Shown: positions 47,276 through 55,190 of the stretch, one piece after another
Position numbering within the stretch: position 1 is the stretch's first letter
Layout of the letters: the number at the start of each line of letters is the position of its first letter
NCBI RefSeq assembly: GCF_030068615.1
Contig: NZ_JASJOC010000001.1
Location: forward strand, 248,001 to 312,000
Source of the DNA: Halostagnicola sp. A-GB9-2
GTDB lineage: Archaea; Halobacteriota; Halobacteria; Halobacteriales; Natrialbaceae
DNA: 64,000 bases
Direction of reading: 5' to 3'
Notes under the pieces: model-generated
The model's database searches: none
Seen by the model: only the letters and a program-made list of their open reading frames with translations
What the model was told of the DNA's origin: nothing
Made by a program: the position numbers and the translations under genes

Positions 47276-47344
47276 ACGTATTAGCCTATTGAATTCACAG
47301 GATGTTATCGGCAAGTACAGGTGAAGTACCAACGACTGTTCCAA

Positions 47345-47452
47345 TTAAAATATGCTGAAAACATCCAATATCCGGTCGATGTATTTGTCGTACTTTCCTT
47401 CTTTCTCCTCATCTTCGTCGGGGGGCTTTGTGCTCTTCCTGTCGCCGGTCAT
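47345..47452 (-). CDS. Candidate 35-residue peptide, unknown
   Basis: The ATG-started frame MTGDRKSTKPPDEDEEKEGK, YDKYIDRILDVFSIF ends in TAA. The acidic/charged N-terminus and an amphipathic Tyr/Ile/Leu C-terminus look protein-like. On the minus strand GTTTAACC lies just before the start. This is the main thing in this otherwise empty stretch, and no homologue is known to me. Confidence 0.3.
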   Translation of the reverse strand: MTGDRKSTKPPDEDEEKEGKYDKYIDRILDVFSIF

Positions 47453-47692
47453 GGTTAAACATTAGATATCGGACATAGTGACTTTTCCGGTGGTAGTAGC
47501 TGTTCACTTCACACGGGTACTCCCTTCTCGAGACGACATTATTCCTCGCCGAAAACAGTAGTTATATGACAATACAGGACGTAACGGCAAATGGAAGCCA
47601 AAACTCCACGGAAGGGGGCGTTCGTATTGAAATGCCCCGGGTGGTAAGAGCACCCGAGACGTGGCTTCCAAACCCGTCAAGGGTCAGTTGCC
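47453..47692. other. Non-coding region with stem-loop structure
   Basis: Together with 47276-47344 this is the longest gene-poor stretch of the region (about 310 bases). The first half is AT-richer than its surroundings. In the second half TGGAAGCC (47592-47599) pairs with GGCTTCCA (47663-47670), CGGGTG (47638-47643) with CACCCG (47651-47656) and ACCC with GGGT around 47672-47684. Nested stems of this type suggest an RNA or the end of an IS200/IS605-type element, but I see no transposase and no ORF. Confidence 0.4.
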
Positions 47693-47821
47693 ATGATTGG
47701 ATTACTTCTCCGCGGGCTTAAACATCCCGTCCGACAGACGAATCGAAGTCGAAGACAGCTACCCGCCGCTTACGAACTCTCAGCTGTTGGTCACGCGCTC
47801 GGAGGTGAGTGCAAGCGATGA
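47693..47821 (+). CDS. Candidate 42-residue peptide overlapping the HalOD1 gene
   Basis: MIGLLLRGLKHPVRQTNRSR followed by RQLPAAYELSAVGHALGGEC ends in a TGA that overlaps the next ATG (ATGA). The overlap mimics translational coupling, but the peptide has no features beyond basic residues. It may be a remnant of a longer gene. Confidence 0.25.
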   Translation: MIGLLLRGLKHPVRQTNRSRRQLPAAYELSAVGHALGGECKR

Positions 47822-48243
47822 CCTCGTCGACGACCGATCTGGTCGTGGATATCGTTCGAACGCTCGAGAAACAGGGCGTTCCTCGAGACGCCTACCAGCT
47901 CGCCAGCGAGTTCGACCCGGAGGCGCTCGCGCGGTTGGTCGATTCTGGCGGAAGTACGGTTGAAGTCCATCTCGAAGTTCAGGGCGTGTCGCTCCTCGTG
48001 ACGAATCTGGGCGCTCGGGTGACCGACGAGGAGCCATCGACACACCCGAGTGCCCTCAATGTGGACTCCCGGTCACCGCAGTCGTCCAGCTCGTTCCGAC
48101 TCATCACAACGCGTATCCCTGCGGCTGTCGGGTCGAAGCGGACCTGCTCGAGTAGCGCTTGCTCGAGGAGAACTCAAGCCGCAGACCGTTGTCGGCACGG
48201 GATTCGCCGGTCTGACTGCCGTGCATCGACTACGCGAGACTAA
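47818..48243 (+). CDS. HalOD1 output-domain protein, C-terminus probably not native
   Basis: Residues 1-75 are a HalOD1 domain: TTDLVVDIVRTLEKQGVPRD, DPEALARLVDSGGSTVEVHL and EVQGVSLLVTNLGARV, a haloarchaeal output module. After about residue 80 the sequence turns Ser/Thr/Arg-rich and reads through the fragment of another gene in a different frame, so the last 60 residues look like read-through. A functional protein of about 80 residues is plausible, with the original stop lost. Confidence 0.6.
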   Translation: MTSSTTDLVVDIVRTLEKQGVPRDAYQLASEFDPEALARLVDSGGSTVEVHLEVQGVSLLVTNLGARVTDEEPSTHPSALNVDSRSPQSSSSFRLITTRIPAAVGSKRTCSSSACSRRTQAADRCRHGIRRSDCRASTTRD

Positions 48244-48352
48244 CCGGGACGTTCGCCTCCTCGAGGCTCGAGACCGGGTCGGCGGCCGGACGTTGACCAG
48301 AACTGTCGACAGTCACGCTCTCAACACAGGTGCCCAGCGGATTGATCCGCCG
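48185..48352 (+). pseudogene. Fragment of flavin monoamine oxidase/FAD-dependent oxidoreductase gene
   Basis: In the frame that starts with TVVGTGFAGLTAVHRLRETN the sequence encodes the FAD-binding N-terminus of an amine oxidase-type enzyme, including VRLLEARDRVGGRTLTRTVD, and then runs about 15 further residues. The rest of the gene (about 400 residues) is missing and the sequence continues as the 3' end of the opposite-strand HTH_10 gene. The start of the original gene is also absent, so this is a small internal relic. Confidence 0.7.
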
Positions 48353-48402
48353 AAAGAAGCCAACAACGCCCGCGTTACGCTGACACCCTTTCAGAACGGG
48401 TT

Positions 48403-49056
48403 TTATTCGACGAGTCGCGTCATCACGGTCCGTTCGGCGCGACGAAGCAACTCACCTGCCGTCCCGCTCGAGCACTCGAGGCGAGCGGCGATCTCCTCGA
48501 GTGATCCTTCGCGAGGCATGCGGTAGTAGCCGCAATCGACGGCGGCGGAGACGGCTTCGAACTGGCGCTGGGTCAGGGCCGCCCGCGAGTCGATCCGGCC
48601 GGCGCGAAACTCGCCGATCGACACGACATCGACGGTCATGAGATCGGAGATATTCTCGACTGCCGCCTGGATCGCATCGGAGGGGCCGATCGTCGTCAGC
48701 CGAATCGTCCCATCGGATTGATACTCAACCGGCGGCACGGCGATCAACCCCGGCTGAGATACCGCGTCGATGAAGATCCGCCCGGATTTTGTAACCGCTC
48801 CCCGGGCATACAGATAAAACGTATCTTCCTGACAAGGGGCGATCTCGAACTCGAGGGTCGACGGCACGTCCTCGAGTGCCTCCTCGTAGGGCGAGCGCGG
48901 TCCGTCGACGTGAAACAGGACTGCATTTTCGTCAGCGGCGTACTGGTGTTGATAGAGCAGTCTCGAAGCGTCGTAGTCCTCGTGCTCGACGATCAACTGG
49001 TGCATCGGATGGCGCTCGTTCGGCGGTCGCTGCAAACTCACTTCGAGGTAACGCAT
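48403..49056 (-). CDS. HTH_10 (bacterio-opsin activator type) regulator
   Basis: Start taken at MRYLEVSLQRPPNERHPMHQ; the frame is open further upstream without conserved residues. The N-terminal part is an alpha/beta sensor domain (QHQYAADENAVLFHVDGPRS) and the C-terminus is HTH_10: LTQRQFEAVSAAVDCGYYRM and EIAARLECSSGTAGELLRRA. It is divergent from the RnfC/PduS-like gene, with only about 97 bases between, so autoregulation and control of that gene are likely. Confidence 0.83.
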   Translation of the reverse strand: MRYLEVSLQRPPNERHPMHQLIVEHEDYDASRLLYQHQYAADENAVLFHVDGPRSPYEEALEDVPSTLEFEIAPCQEDTFYLYARGAVTKSGRIFIDAVSQPGLIAVPPVEYQSDGTIRLTTIGPSDAIQAAVENISDLMTVDVVSIGEFRAGRIDSRAALTQRQFEAVSAAVDCGYYRMPREGSLEEIAARLECSSGTAGELLRRAERTVMTRLVE

Positions 49057-49086
49057 TCGGGTAACCCAAGATACGGGCATACTACA

Positions 49087-49094
49087 CTTATAAA
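49087..49094 (-). promoter_or_regulatory. TATA-like element in the divergent promoter of HTH_10 / RnfC-like
   Basis: On the minus strand TTTATAAG lies 31-38 bases before the HTH_10 start codon, the usual spacing of a haloarchaeal TATA box for a leaderless transcript. The same AT-rich block is about 60 bases from the plus-strand gene start and may contribute to its promoter too. Confidence 0.45.
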
Positions 49095-49152
49095 CATCCC
49101 TCACGTCTGCGGCCAAAGTCTGACCGTTTCACCGACCCACCGTTTAACCGTC

Positions 49153-50274
49153 ATGACAACGCCGAATATGCACGGGGCGCAGGCGACCTGGCCGGACGTT
49201 CGAGCGCAGGCGTGTGAGCGCATTCGCGTAGCGGGGGTCGCGGGTGCGGGCGGTGCGGGCTTTCCGTCCTACGCGAAGTGGGACGATCTCGGGCGGGTCG
49301 ATTCCTTGCTGGTGAACCACCAGGAGAGCGAGCCAAACTACTTCATCGACAAGTGGCTCGGGAAGACGAAGGCACAAACGCTCGCCGCACTGTTCGATGT
49401 CCTGCTCGAGCAGGCGGTATTCGATCGCATCGTCATCAGCGCGAAGTGGAAAGACCGCGAGAAGTATATGCACGCACTCGAGGCCGAGACCGACGGGACC
49501 ATCGTTCCGCCGGACGAGTTGCCACTCGACCGCGAGGAACACAAGGGCGTCGTGTTCGCGTACACGGACAATCAGTACCAGTACGGCATGGAGAGCGTGC
49601 TCCTTACGGTGGTCGATGGCACGGTGTTGCGCGGCGATCTCCCGATGGACCACGGCTGGCTCGTTCAGAATACCGAGACGCTGATCAACATCGCTCGAGC
49701 GCTGTCCGACGAAACGCCCACGACGCGGAAGTACGTTCACGTCAGCGGTGAGAGTCTTCGGGATCGCTTTCTCGAGGTACCTATCGGCACGCCCGTGAGC
49801 GACCTCTTGAATGCGGCCGGTCTCCCGCCAGCGGAGCGGCCGTCGGACGCTGTGATCGCCGACGGGGGTCCGGGCTGGTGTTTCCCTATCGACACGCCGC
49901 CGGAGGCCTACGGCGTCAGAAAAAGCACGAACGGTCTGCTCGTCCTCGGCGAGCGAACCGCCGAGGAAAACGAACTCGGTGGCGGTCGGATCGACGTGCT
50001 CGAGGAGTACGACTGGAACGCCTGGACGATAGAAACCGAACCTACCACAACGGTCGACCCGTCCCGGGTTCGGATTCCGCTCGCGACTAATCCGGAGCCC
50101 GATATCGTGGAGCCTGCCGTCCCGATCGTCGAGATCGGCGATCGTGTTGGTGTCGGCGATCGGATCGCAAGTCCGAGTTCTGACGGAATCAGTAATCCTC
50201 AGCACGCGTCCATCGCCGGTAACGTGACAGCGGTATCCGAGACGGATATCGAGATCGAATCGCGAACGAAGTGA
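49153..50274 (+). CDS. RnfC/PduS-like flavoprotein (complex I 51-kDa-like) without Fe-S motifs
   Basis: The start is the ATG giving MTTPNMHGAQATWPDVRAQA. GVAGAGGAGFPSYAKWDD is the FMN-binding glycine-rich loop, VNHQESEPNYFIDKWL the conserved acidic loop, QYGMESVLLTVVDGTVLRGD the next, and VSGESLRDRFLEVPIGTPVS an SLBB domain. The last 60 residues form a barrel-sandwich domain as in PduS. No CxxCxxC motif is present in its 373 residues, unlike RnfC or PduS, so it may be a flavin-only NADH oxidoreductase. It is paired with a divergent HTH_10 regulator. Confidence 0.75.
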   Translation: MTTPNMHGAQATWPDVRAQACERIRVAGVAGAGGAGFPSYAKWDDLGRVDSLLVNHQESEPNYFIDKWLGKTKAQTLAALFDVLLEQAVFDRIVISAKWKDREKYMHALEAETDGTIVPPDELPLDREEHKGVVFAYTDNQYQYGMESVLLTVVDGTVLRGDLPMDHGWLVQNTETLINIARALSDETPTTRKYVHVSGESLRDRFLEVPIGTPVSDLLNAAGLPPAERPSDAVIADGGPGWCFPIDTPPEAYGVRKSTNGLLVLGERTAEENELGGGRIDVLEEYDWNAWTIETEPTTTVDPSRVRIPLATNPEPDIVEPAVPIVEIGDRVGVGDRIASPSSDGISNPQHASIAGNVTAVSETDIEIESRTK

Positions 50275-50595
50275 GCGAGCGGCCGAAAAACCTCGAAGCC
50301 GGCCAACGGCACCGATGAGGGAGTGACGTTATGCTTTTCATCGAAGCTAAGCGGGAGCGAGAGTGGTCAGCGCAACGTTTGAAACCTCACCATTTGGTGG
50401 AGTATACAACCGACGAGAAACGTCGACTACAGCCAATCATCAATTCAAAAGTTAGGCCGACTACTCCCGCAACCGCACGCAGAGCAAACGGTTGGCATCA
50501 GCAGTGAACACTCGAGAGCCGTTCCGAGTTGAGCACTCAACAACGGAGCGAACGCACCGAAAACTGCCATCGGCAGTATCGCTCTCGAGGCCCCC
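50275..50595. other. Intergenic region with one doubtful 58-residue frame
   Basis: This 321-base gap lies between two convergent genes. The only start-to-stop frame of note is at 50331-50507 on the plus strand (MLFIEAKREREWSAQRLKPH to a TGA), a basic 58-residue peptide without recognisable features. I see no promoter or terminator with confidence. Confidence 0.4.
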
Positions 50596-51582
50596 TCAGA
50601 ACAACTGCTCGTCCTCGGCCTCGAGCAACTGTGCGGGACCGCCGACACCCCAGACCATCGTCTCGACGCCACAGTCTGCGACTTCTTCCTCGACGCGATC
50701 GGCGTGCTCCTCGGTCGTGTTGACGTACACGCTCGCGCCGGTATCGGTCGAGAAGTAGACCGGAATATCCTCTTCCTCGCGGAGCTTCCGGACTCGGTTG
50801 AAGATCTCGAGCGTCGCCGGTTGCCAGTACACCCAGCCCGAGGGCCCGGTCATCGTCGTCGCAGCCAGCGACAGCGAGTCGTGCTCAGCGAGGGAGAACG
50901 CGGCGTCGAAGTCCGCATTTCGAAGCGCGTCACGCATCTCCGCGATCTGGCCGTGAATGTGGGCGTTCCGGGCCTGGAACATGTGGCTGTCTGCGGCCTC
51001 GTTGTGTGCGTCTTCGGTCTCCTTGTGGTACGGAACGAGCCCAACGATCGTCTTGAGGTCGTCTTCAAGATCCGTCTCGATGCGGCGGGAGCGACAATCC
51101 TCGTCGTTTAGCCCAGTGTAGAGCTGTGAAAACGCGCCCGTGACTGCTCGAGCGGCCGATGCCGAGCCGACTCGAGCGATTGTCGAGATCTCCTCGCGAT
51201 CGGCCTCGATGCCAGCGGCGGCCGAAAGCGCCATCGCGGCCGCGGCGAACCCGGAGGAAGACGACCCGAGCCCGACGTTCGTCTGGAAATCGTTCTCGCT
51301 CACCAGTCGAACTGGCTCCTCGGCGTGAGCGGCTTCGGCCTTCGAGCGGACCTTTTCGAGGACCGCGTCGACGCGTTCGGCGGCGCGTCCCTCGAGTTCC
51401 TCGCCGTCGACGACGTACGTGTCCTCGTCGTAGTCGGCCGAGAACTCGGCTGTGGTTTTGGTGTGGCTCGGTGCGGTACAGACGCTGATACTGTCATGAT
51501 ACGGAAGGCGCTCGATATCGTCGCGCATCCCGTGATACTTCACCAGCCCCTGAATCGGGTGGGCCAAGGCCGTGGCTTTCAT
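50596..51582 (-). CDS. mvaD: Phosphomevalonate/mevalonate diphosphate decarboxylase
   Basis: The start is the ATG giving MKATALAHPIQGLVKYHGMR; other starts upstream lack conserved residues. The GHMP-kinase fold is clear from NVGLGSSSSGFAAAAMALSA (phosphate-binding loop), GSASAARAVTGAFSQLYTG and YFSTDTGASVYVNTTEEH. In haloarchaea the enzyme of this family decarboxylates phosphomevalonate to isopentenyl phosphate, the archaeal variant of the mevalonate pathway. The polyprenyl synthase about 6 kb away uses its products. Confidence 0.93.
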   Translation of the reverse strand: MKATALAHPIQGLVKYHGMRDDIERLPYHDSISVCTAPSHTKTTAEFSADYDEDTYVVDGEELEGRAAERVDAVLEKVRSKAEAAHAEEPVRLVSENDFQTNVGLGSSSSGFAAAAMALSAAAGIEADREEISTIARVGSASAARAVTGAFSQLYTGLNDEDCRSRRIETDLEDDLKTIVGLVPYHKETEDAHNEAADSHMFQARNAHIHGQIAEMRDALRNADFDAAFSLAEHDSLSLAATTMTGPSGWVYWQPATLEIFNRVRKLREEEDIPVYFSTDTGASVYVNTTEEHADRVEEEVADCGVETMVWGVGGPAQLLEAEDEQLF

Positions 51583-51813
51583 ATCCTGACTGGCGAGTGA
51601 CGGCCGCTTAAAGGTCACGGGATGGTGTGGAGAGCAGTTCCTGTCGTGTATCTGGCCTGTAGATAGTGGCCGAAGGCGGCTTACTGATCAGTCTGTAGTC
51701 GTCTCGACTAGTATCGGGAGCCAGCGAACCATCCGGAGCCATTGAGTAAATACACACTAGTAATATCCTTAACCCCTAGTATTACAATTAGTTATGTGCT
51801 ACGGTAGACACGT

Positions 51814-52074
51814 ATGAAGCAAACAAAATCGGAAGCTCCCAAGAGTCGGGCGTTCTCACACCCGATAACTGACGGGATCGGCCAGTCGAATCGCTATTCG
51901 AACCGTACGGCGATCGAACGGGACAAATCCAAACGAACGAAGGGGAGACCAACGGAGATCAATCCGGCGGAAACCGAACTACCGGGGAGCGAATCGACAG
52001 AAACCGGACTACCGGAGATCGAACCGACGGAAATCGAACCAACAGAGACCAGACTACCGGAGGAACAACCGTGA
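51814..52074 (+). CDS. 86-residue repetitive Thr/Glu/Pro protein upstream of metE
   Basis: The start is an ATG giving MKQTKSEAPKSRAFSHPITD; the C-terminal half is a degenerate repeat of PTEI/ETxLPE. The stop overlaps the metE start by four bases (GTGA), which is the usual sign of an operon. In haloarchaea a MetE1 gene is the expected upstream partner, and this peptide takes its place. It may be a spacer gene or a remnant; no fold is evident. Confidence 0.45.
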   Translation: MKQTKSEAPKSRAFSHPITDGIGQSNRYSNRTAIERDKSKRTKGRPTEINPAETELPGSESTETGLPEIEPTEIEPTETRLPEEQP

Positions 52075-53138
52075 CAGCCCCCGCTCCTCGCGACCAATTC
52101 AGACCGGCGGATCATCCGAACGACCACTTCCTGCTAACGACCATCGTCGGTGCCTATCCGAAGCCGACGTGGCACAACCGCGCTCGAGAACTGTTCGAGG
52201 ACTCCACTAACGATTTCGGCCGGTCGGAGTGGAAGCAAGCCAAAGACGACGCCGCTCGACTCGTCACGGCGGAACACGAACGCGCAGGGATCGATGTCGT
52301 CACCGACGGCGAGATGCGGCGCAACGAGATGGTCGAATACTTCGCAGAGCGAATCGAGGGCTACGAGTTCAACGGCCTCGTGAAAGTCTGGGGGCACAAT
52401 TACTTCGACAAGCCGAGCGTGCGTCGCGAGGTCGAATACGGCGACAGCTGGCTCGTCGACGAATACGAGTTCACCAGCGAGGTCGCCTCCGGACCGGTCA
52501 AAGTTCCGATCACGGGCCCTTACACCCTCGCCACCTGGTGCTTCAACGAAGTCTACGAGGACGACGCCGCACTCGCCGCCGATCTCGCGGAACTGGTCAA
52601 CGCCGAAATTCGAACGCTCGTTGACGCCGGCGCACGGTACATTCAGATCGACGAAGCCGCCCTCGCGACGACGCCCGAAGACTACGCAATCGTCGGCGAG
52701 TGTCTCGAGACGGTCGTCGAAGATCTCCCCGAGGATGTCTACATCGGACTGCACGTCTGCTACGGCGACTACTCCCGAATCTATCCCGAGATCCTCGAGT
52801 TTCCCGTCGACGAGTTCGACCTCGAGCTCAACAACGACGACTACGGGCAACTTGAGGTGTTCAAAGAGCCGACGTTCACCAAGAATCTCGGCTTCGGCGT
52901 CGTCGACGTGCACACCGCCGAAATCGAAACCGTCGAGGAGATCAAAGCCAACATCGAACGGGGCCTCGAGGTCGTCCCGCCGGAGCGGCTGACGATCAGT
53001 CCGGATTGCGGTCTGAAACTCCTCCCACGCGACGTCGCCTACGGCAAGATGGAAAACATGGTGCAGGCGGCTCGAGAGATCGAGGCCGAACTGGACGAGG
53101 GAACGCTCGGAGTTCCGGGTATCAGTATCGACGACTGA
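52071..53138 (+). CDS. metE: Methionine synthase, cobalamin-independent type (MetE C-terminal domain)
   Basis: A GTG start overlaps the preceding stop. The 355-residue protein is a MetE catalytic barrel: TTIVGAYPKPTWHNRARELF, VVTDGEMRRNEMVEYFAERI and YIQIDEAALATTPEDYAIVG. Zinc ligands are visible in IGLHVCYGDYSRIYPEI (His and Cys) and SPDCGLKLLPRDVAYGKMEN (second Cys). It transfers a methyl group to homocysteine. Haloarchaea usually carry a metE1-metE2 pair; here only the metE2-like gene is found. Confidence 0.92.
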   Translation: MTAPAPRDQFRPADHPNDHFLLTTIVGAYPKPTWHNRARELFEDSTNDFGRSEWKQAKDDAARLVTAEHERAGIDVVTDGEMRRNEMVEYFAERIEGYEFNGLVKVWGHNYFDKPSVRREVEYGDSWLVDEYEFTSEVASGPVKVPITGPYTLATWCFNEVYEDDAALAADLAELVNAEIRTLVDAGARYIQIDEAALATTPEDYAIVGECLETVVEDLPEDVYIGLHVCYGDYSRIYPEILEFPVDEFDLELNNDDYGQLEVFKEPTFTKNLGFGVVDVHTAEIETVEEIKANIERGLEVVPPERLTISPDCGLKLLPRDVAYGKMENMVQAAREIEAELDEGTLGVPGISIDD

Positions 53139-53274
53139 TCTGTGGGTTGTGAATAGTAACAAACTCAGGTACGCGACTCGTGCTGGTAACAGGAATGTCC
53201 ACGTCCACTGAGATGGGCTAGTGTGAGCCGGTTTCAGACCCGAGAACCACTACCTCCCACCTCTCTTTAAGCGC

Positions 53275-53568
53275 TCAGTGGCCGTATCGGTCATGAGCTT
53301 CGTCAATCGGCAAAATCTCGCGAACACGGACTTTACTGTCGTCCTCGTGAACCGTGCAAAATGCTGTGTACGTACGTCCGATATGCATCCGATACATTTC
53401 TTGTCCATCGATTGTGAGCTTCTCACGATCACCGCGACCTGCGCCCGGTTGAGCATCCGGTTCGTCAAAATGTTTTCCGAGATTGTTGCGAACGATTCTA
53501 TTGCTTTTCTCGTCGGCCGTAGTGAGAAACTCACGTGGCTGATCACCTAATAGAACAGCATACGACAT
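53275..53568 (-). CDS. RelE/ParE-type toxin
   Basis: The 97-residue protein has the compact RelE fold: KSNRIVRNNLGKHFDEPDAQ, then a core KLTIDGQEMYRMHIGRTYTA and FCTVHEDDSKVRVREILPI followed by a His/Tyr C-terminus (DEAHDRYGH). It lies three bases after the antitoxin gene. Whether it acts on mRNA like RelE or on gyrase like ParE cannot be judged. Together they form a small type II toxin-antitoxin module. Confidence 0.8.
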   Translation of the reverse strand: MSYAVLLGDQPREFLTTADEKSNRIVRNNLGKHFDEPDAQPGAGRGDREKLTIDGQEMYRMHIGRTYTAFCTVHEDDSKVRVREILPIDEAHDRYGH

Positions 53569-53571
53569 TAC

Positions 53572-53760
53572 TCAAACCTCGTCGGGAGGAACATACTCGT
53601 CGTCGTCAGTCCGTTCGAGCATTTCCTGTAGGTTCTGTTTCTGTCGCGCTTCGATAAGGTCTTGAATCACGTCATCCCACGTTTCACCTGATCCTTTGAA
53701 CTGCCCGAGTTGTTCGAACGTGTCTTCACGGACCGGAAGCCGTTTGTCTGCCTTGGACAT
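53572..53760 (-). CDS. Antitoxin of the RelE/ParE-type pair (VapB/DUF7557-like)
   Basis: The start is the ATG giving MSKADKRLPVREDTFEQLGQ; longer frames upstream lack support. A short beta-strand/helix/helix N-terminus (RLPVREDTFEQLGQFKGSGE) is followed by an acidic C-terminal helix (QKQNLQEMLERTDDDEYVPP). The 62-residue size and position directly upstream of the toxin are typical of an antitoxin that binds DNA as a ribbon-helix-helix. It would repress its own promoter. Confidence 0.75.
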   Translation of the reverse strand: MSKADKRLPVREDTFEQLGQFKGSGETWDDVIQDLIEARQKQNLQEMLERTDDDEYVPPDEV

Positions 53761-54000
53761 CTTAATAGAGTTTACAACCTTGCACATGACAAGAATGTCA
53801 ACCGTCCAATGAGTGGGGGGCAGCGAACAAGTCACTGACTACTACAGGAGGTCACAGATTATGACTGGTGATTTTCTCCTAATTCTAAATTGGCGCGTTG
53901 CCACACGTTCAGACCAGCCAAAACCACTATTCGACGGCCGAACCGACTCGAGCTGACCCGAAATCCGAACGCTGAAAGCCCGAGAGTCCAAGCGGTCGCT

Positions 54001-54684
54001 ATGGGAACGTCACGCGAGACGCGGACCGAGCAGGCCGAGGAGATCGTCGACCGGTTAGAAGAGACCTACCCCGATTCGACGATTTCGCTTCGGTACTCGA
54101 ACCGCCTCGAGTTGCTGATCGCGGTCATCCTCTCGGCCCAATGTACCGACGAGCGGGTCAACAAGGAGACCAAGCCGCTGTTCGAGACCTACGACGGCCC
54201 CGAAGCGTACGCGAACGCGCCACAGGAGGAACTCGCCGAGGCGCTGAACTCCATCACCTACTACAACAACAAGGCGGAGTACATTCGCAACGCCTGTGAG
54301 AAGATCGTCGAGGAACACGGCGGCGAGGTTCCGGATACGATGAGCGATCTGACGGACCTGCCCGGCGTGGGCCGAAAAACGGCGAACGTCGTCCTTCAGC
54401 ACGGCCACGATATCGTCGAAGGGATCGTCGTCGATACCCACGTCCAGCGCCTCTCGAGGCGGCTGGGAATCACGGAAGAAACCTATCCCGAACGAATCGA
54501 GGAGGACCTGATCGAAATCATTCCCGAGGACGACTGGCAACAGTTTACACACCTTTGCATCGATCACGGGCGAGCGACCTGTTCCGCGCAGAACCCGGAT
54601 TGTGGAGACTGCGTGCTCGCGGATATCTGTCCGTCGGAGAAAGGCGACAGCGAGGTCGATCTGGCCTCCGGCGAGCCCTGGTAG
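54001..54684 (+). CDS. nth: Endonuclease III
   Basis: The start is the ATG giving MGTSRETRTEQAEEIVDRLE; longer upstream frames lack conserved residues. Helix-hairpin-helix LTDLPGVGRKTANVVLQHGH contains the catalytic Lys and VVDTHVQRLSRRLGI the catalytic Asp. The C-terminal CSAQNPDCGDCVLADIC ligates the [4Fe-4S] cluster with the C-x6-C-x2-C-x5-C spacing. It excises oxidised pyrimidines and cuts at abasic sites. Confidence 0.96.
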   Translation: MGTSRETRTEQAEEIVDRLEETYPDSTISLRYSNRLELLIAVILSAQCTDERVNKETKPLFETYDGPEAYANAPQEELAEALNSITYYNNKAEYIRNACEKIVEEHGGEVPDTMSDLTDLPGVGRKTANVVLQHGHDIVEGIVVDTHVQRLSRRLGITEETYPERIEEDLIEIIPEDDWQQFTHLCIDHGRATCSAQNPDCGDCVLADICPSEKGDSEVDLASGEPW

Positions 54685-54881
54685 TTGGATCGGTACTCGA
54701 TACCAAAAGCGAACCTGACTCGAGAAACCCATCGGTATCGGTGTCGTGAGAGTACGGTATTGGTGCCATACGGGTATGAAACTGGGGTCGACTGAGCGGT
54801 AGTATCAATCGCGGGGTTGCAGATTCAGGCCCAAGCCCTTTTCTGCGGAGTAGGGTACACTCATGGTACGAGGTGACAGCT

Positions 54882-55109
54882 ATGTCCGAAAAAGACGAGC
54901 ACGGCCGAGATGTGGAACTGGCAAAAGAGGATCCCGAGGCCGAGGACGACGACGACGAACTCACCGAGGAAGAAAAGGAGGCCCGCGAACGTCAGGACGA
55001 AGAGCAGCGTCGACAGGATATCGAACACAAATCCGTCGAACGCGAAAACGACGCTCGAGAGCACGAAAACCCGGACAACCATCGGGACGAGGAACCGTTC
55101 AACAGCTAA
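54882..55109 (+). CDS. Small acidic helical protein
   Basis: The start is the ATG giving MSEKDEHGRDVELAKEDPEA. The 75 residues are almost all Asp, Glu, Arg, Gln and His, with a long amphipathic segment (DELTEEEKEARERQDEEQRR) that may be a coiled coil. The composition is typical of haloarchaeal small acidic proteins. No function is suggested. Confidence 0.55.
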   Translation: MSEKDEHGRDVELAKEDPEAEDDDDELTEEEKEARERQDEEQRRQDIEHKSVERENDAREHENPDNHRDEEPFNS

Positions 55110-55190
55110 CGAAGAATCCCTGAATCTCCGCAGTTGATGTCGTTCATCTCCCGTTTTTGCGGATTTTTACGTCTCGACGATGAAGGCATC

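Noticed and set aside
47592-47684. Stem-loops as a CRISPR repeat or riboswitch
   Set aside because: The stems occur once and are not regularly spaced repeats, and no downstream metabolic gene fits a riboswitch.
53278-53550. Plus-strand frame of 90 residues in the toxin-antitoxin region
   Set aside because: It is antisense to the RelE/ParE-type toxin gene, whose fold and pairing with an antitoxin are clearer.
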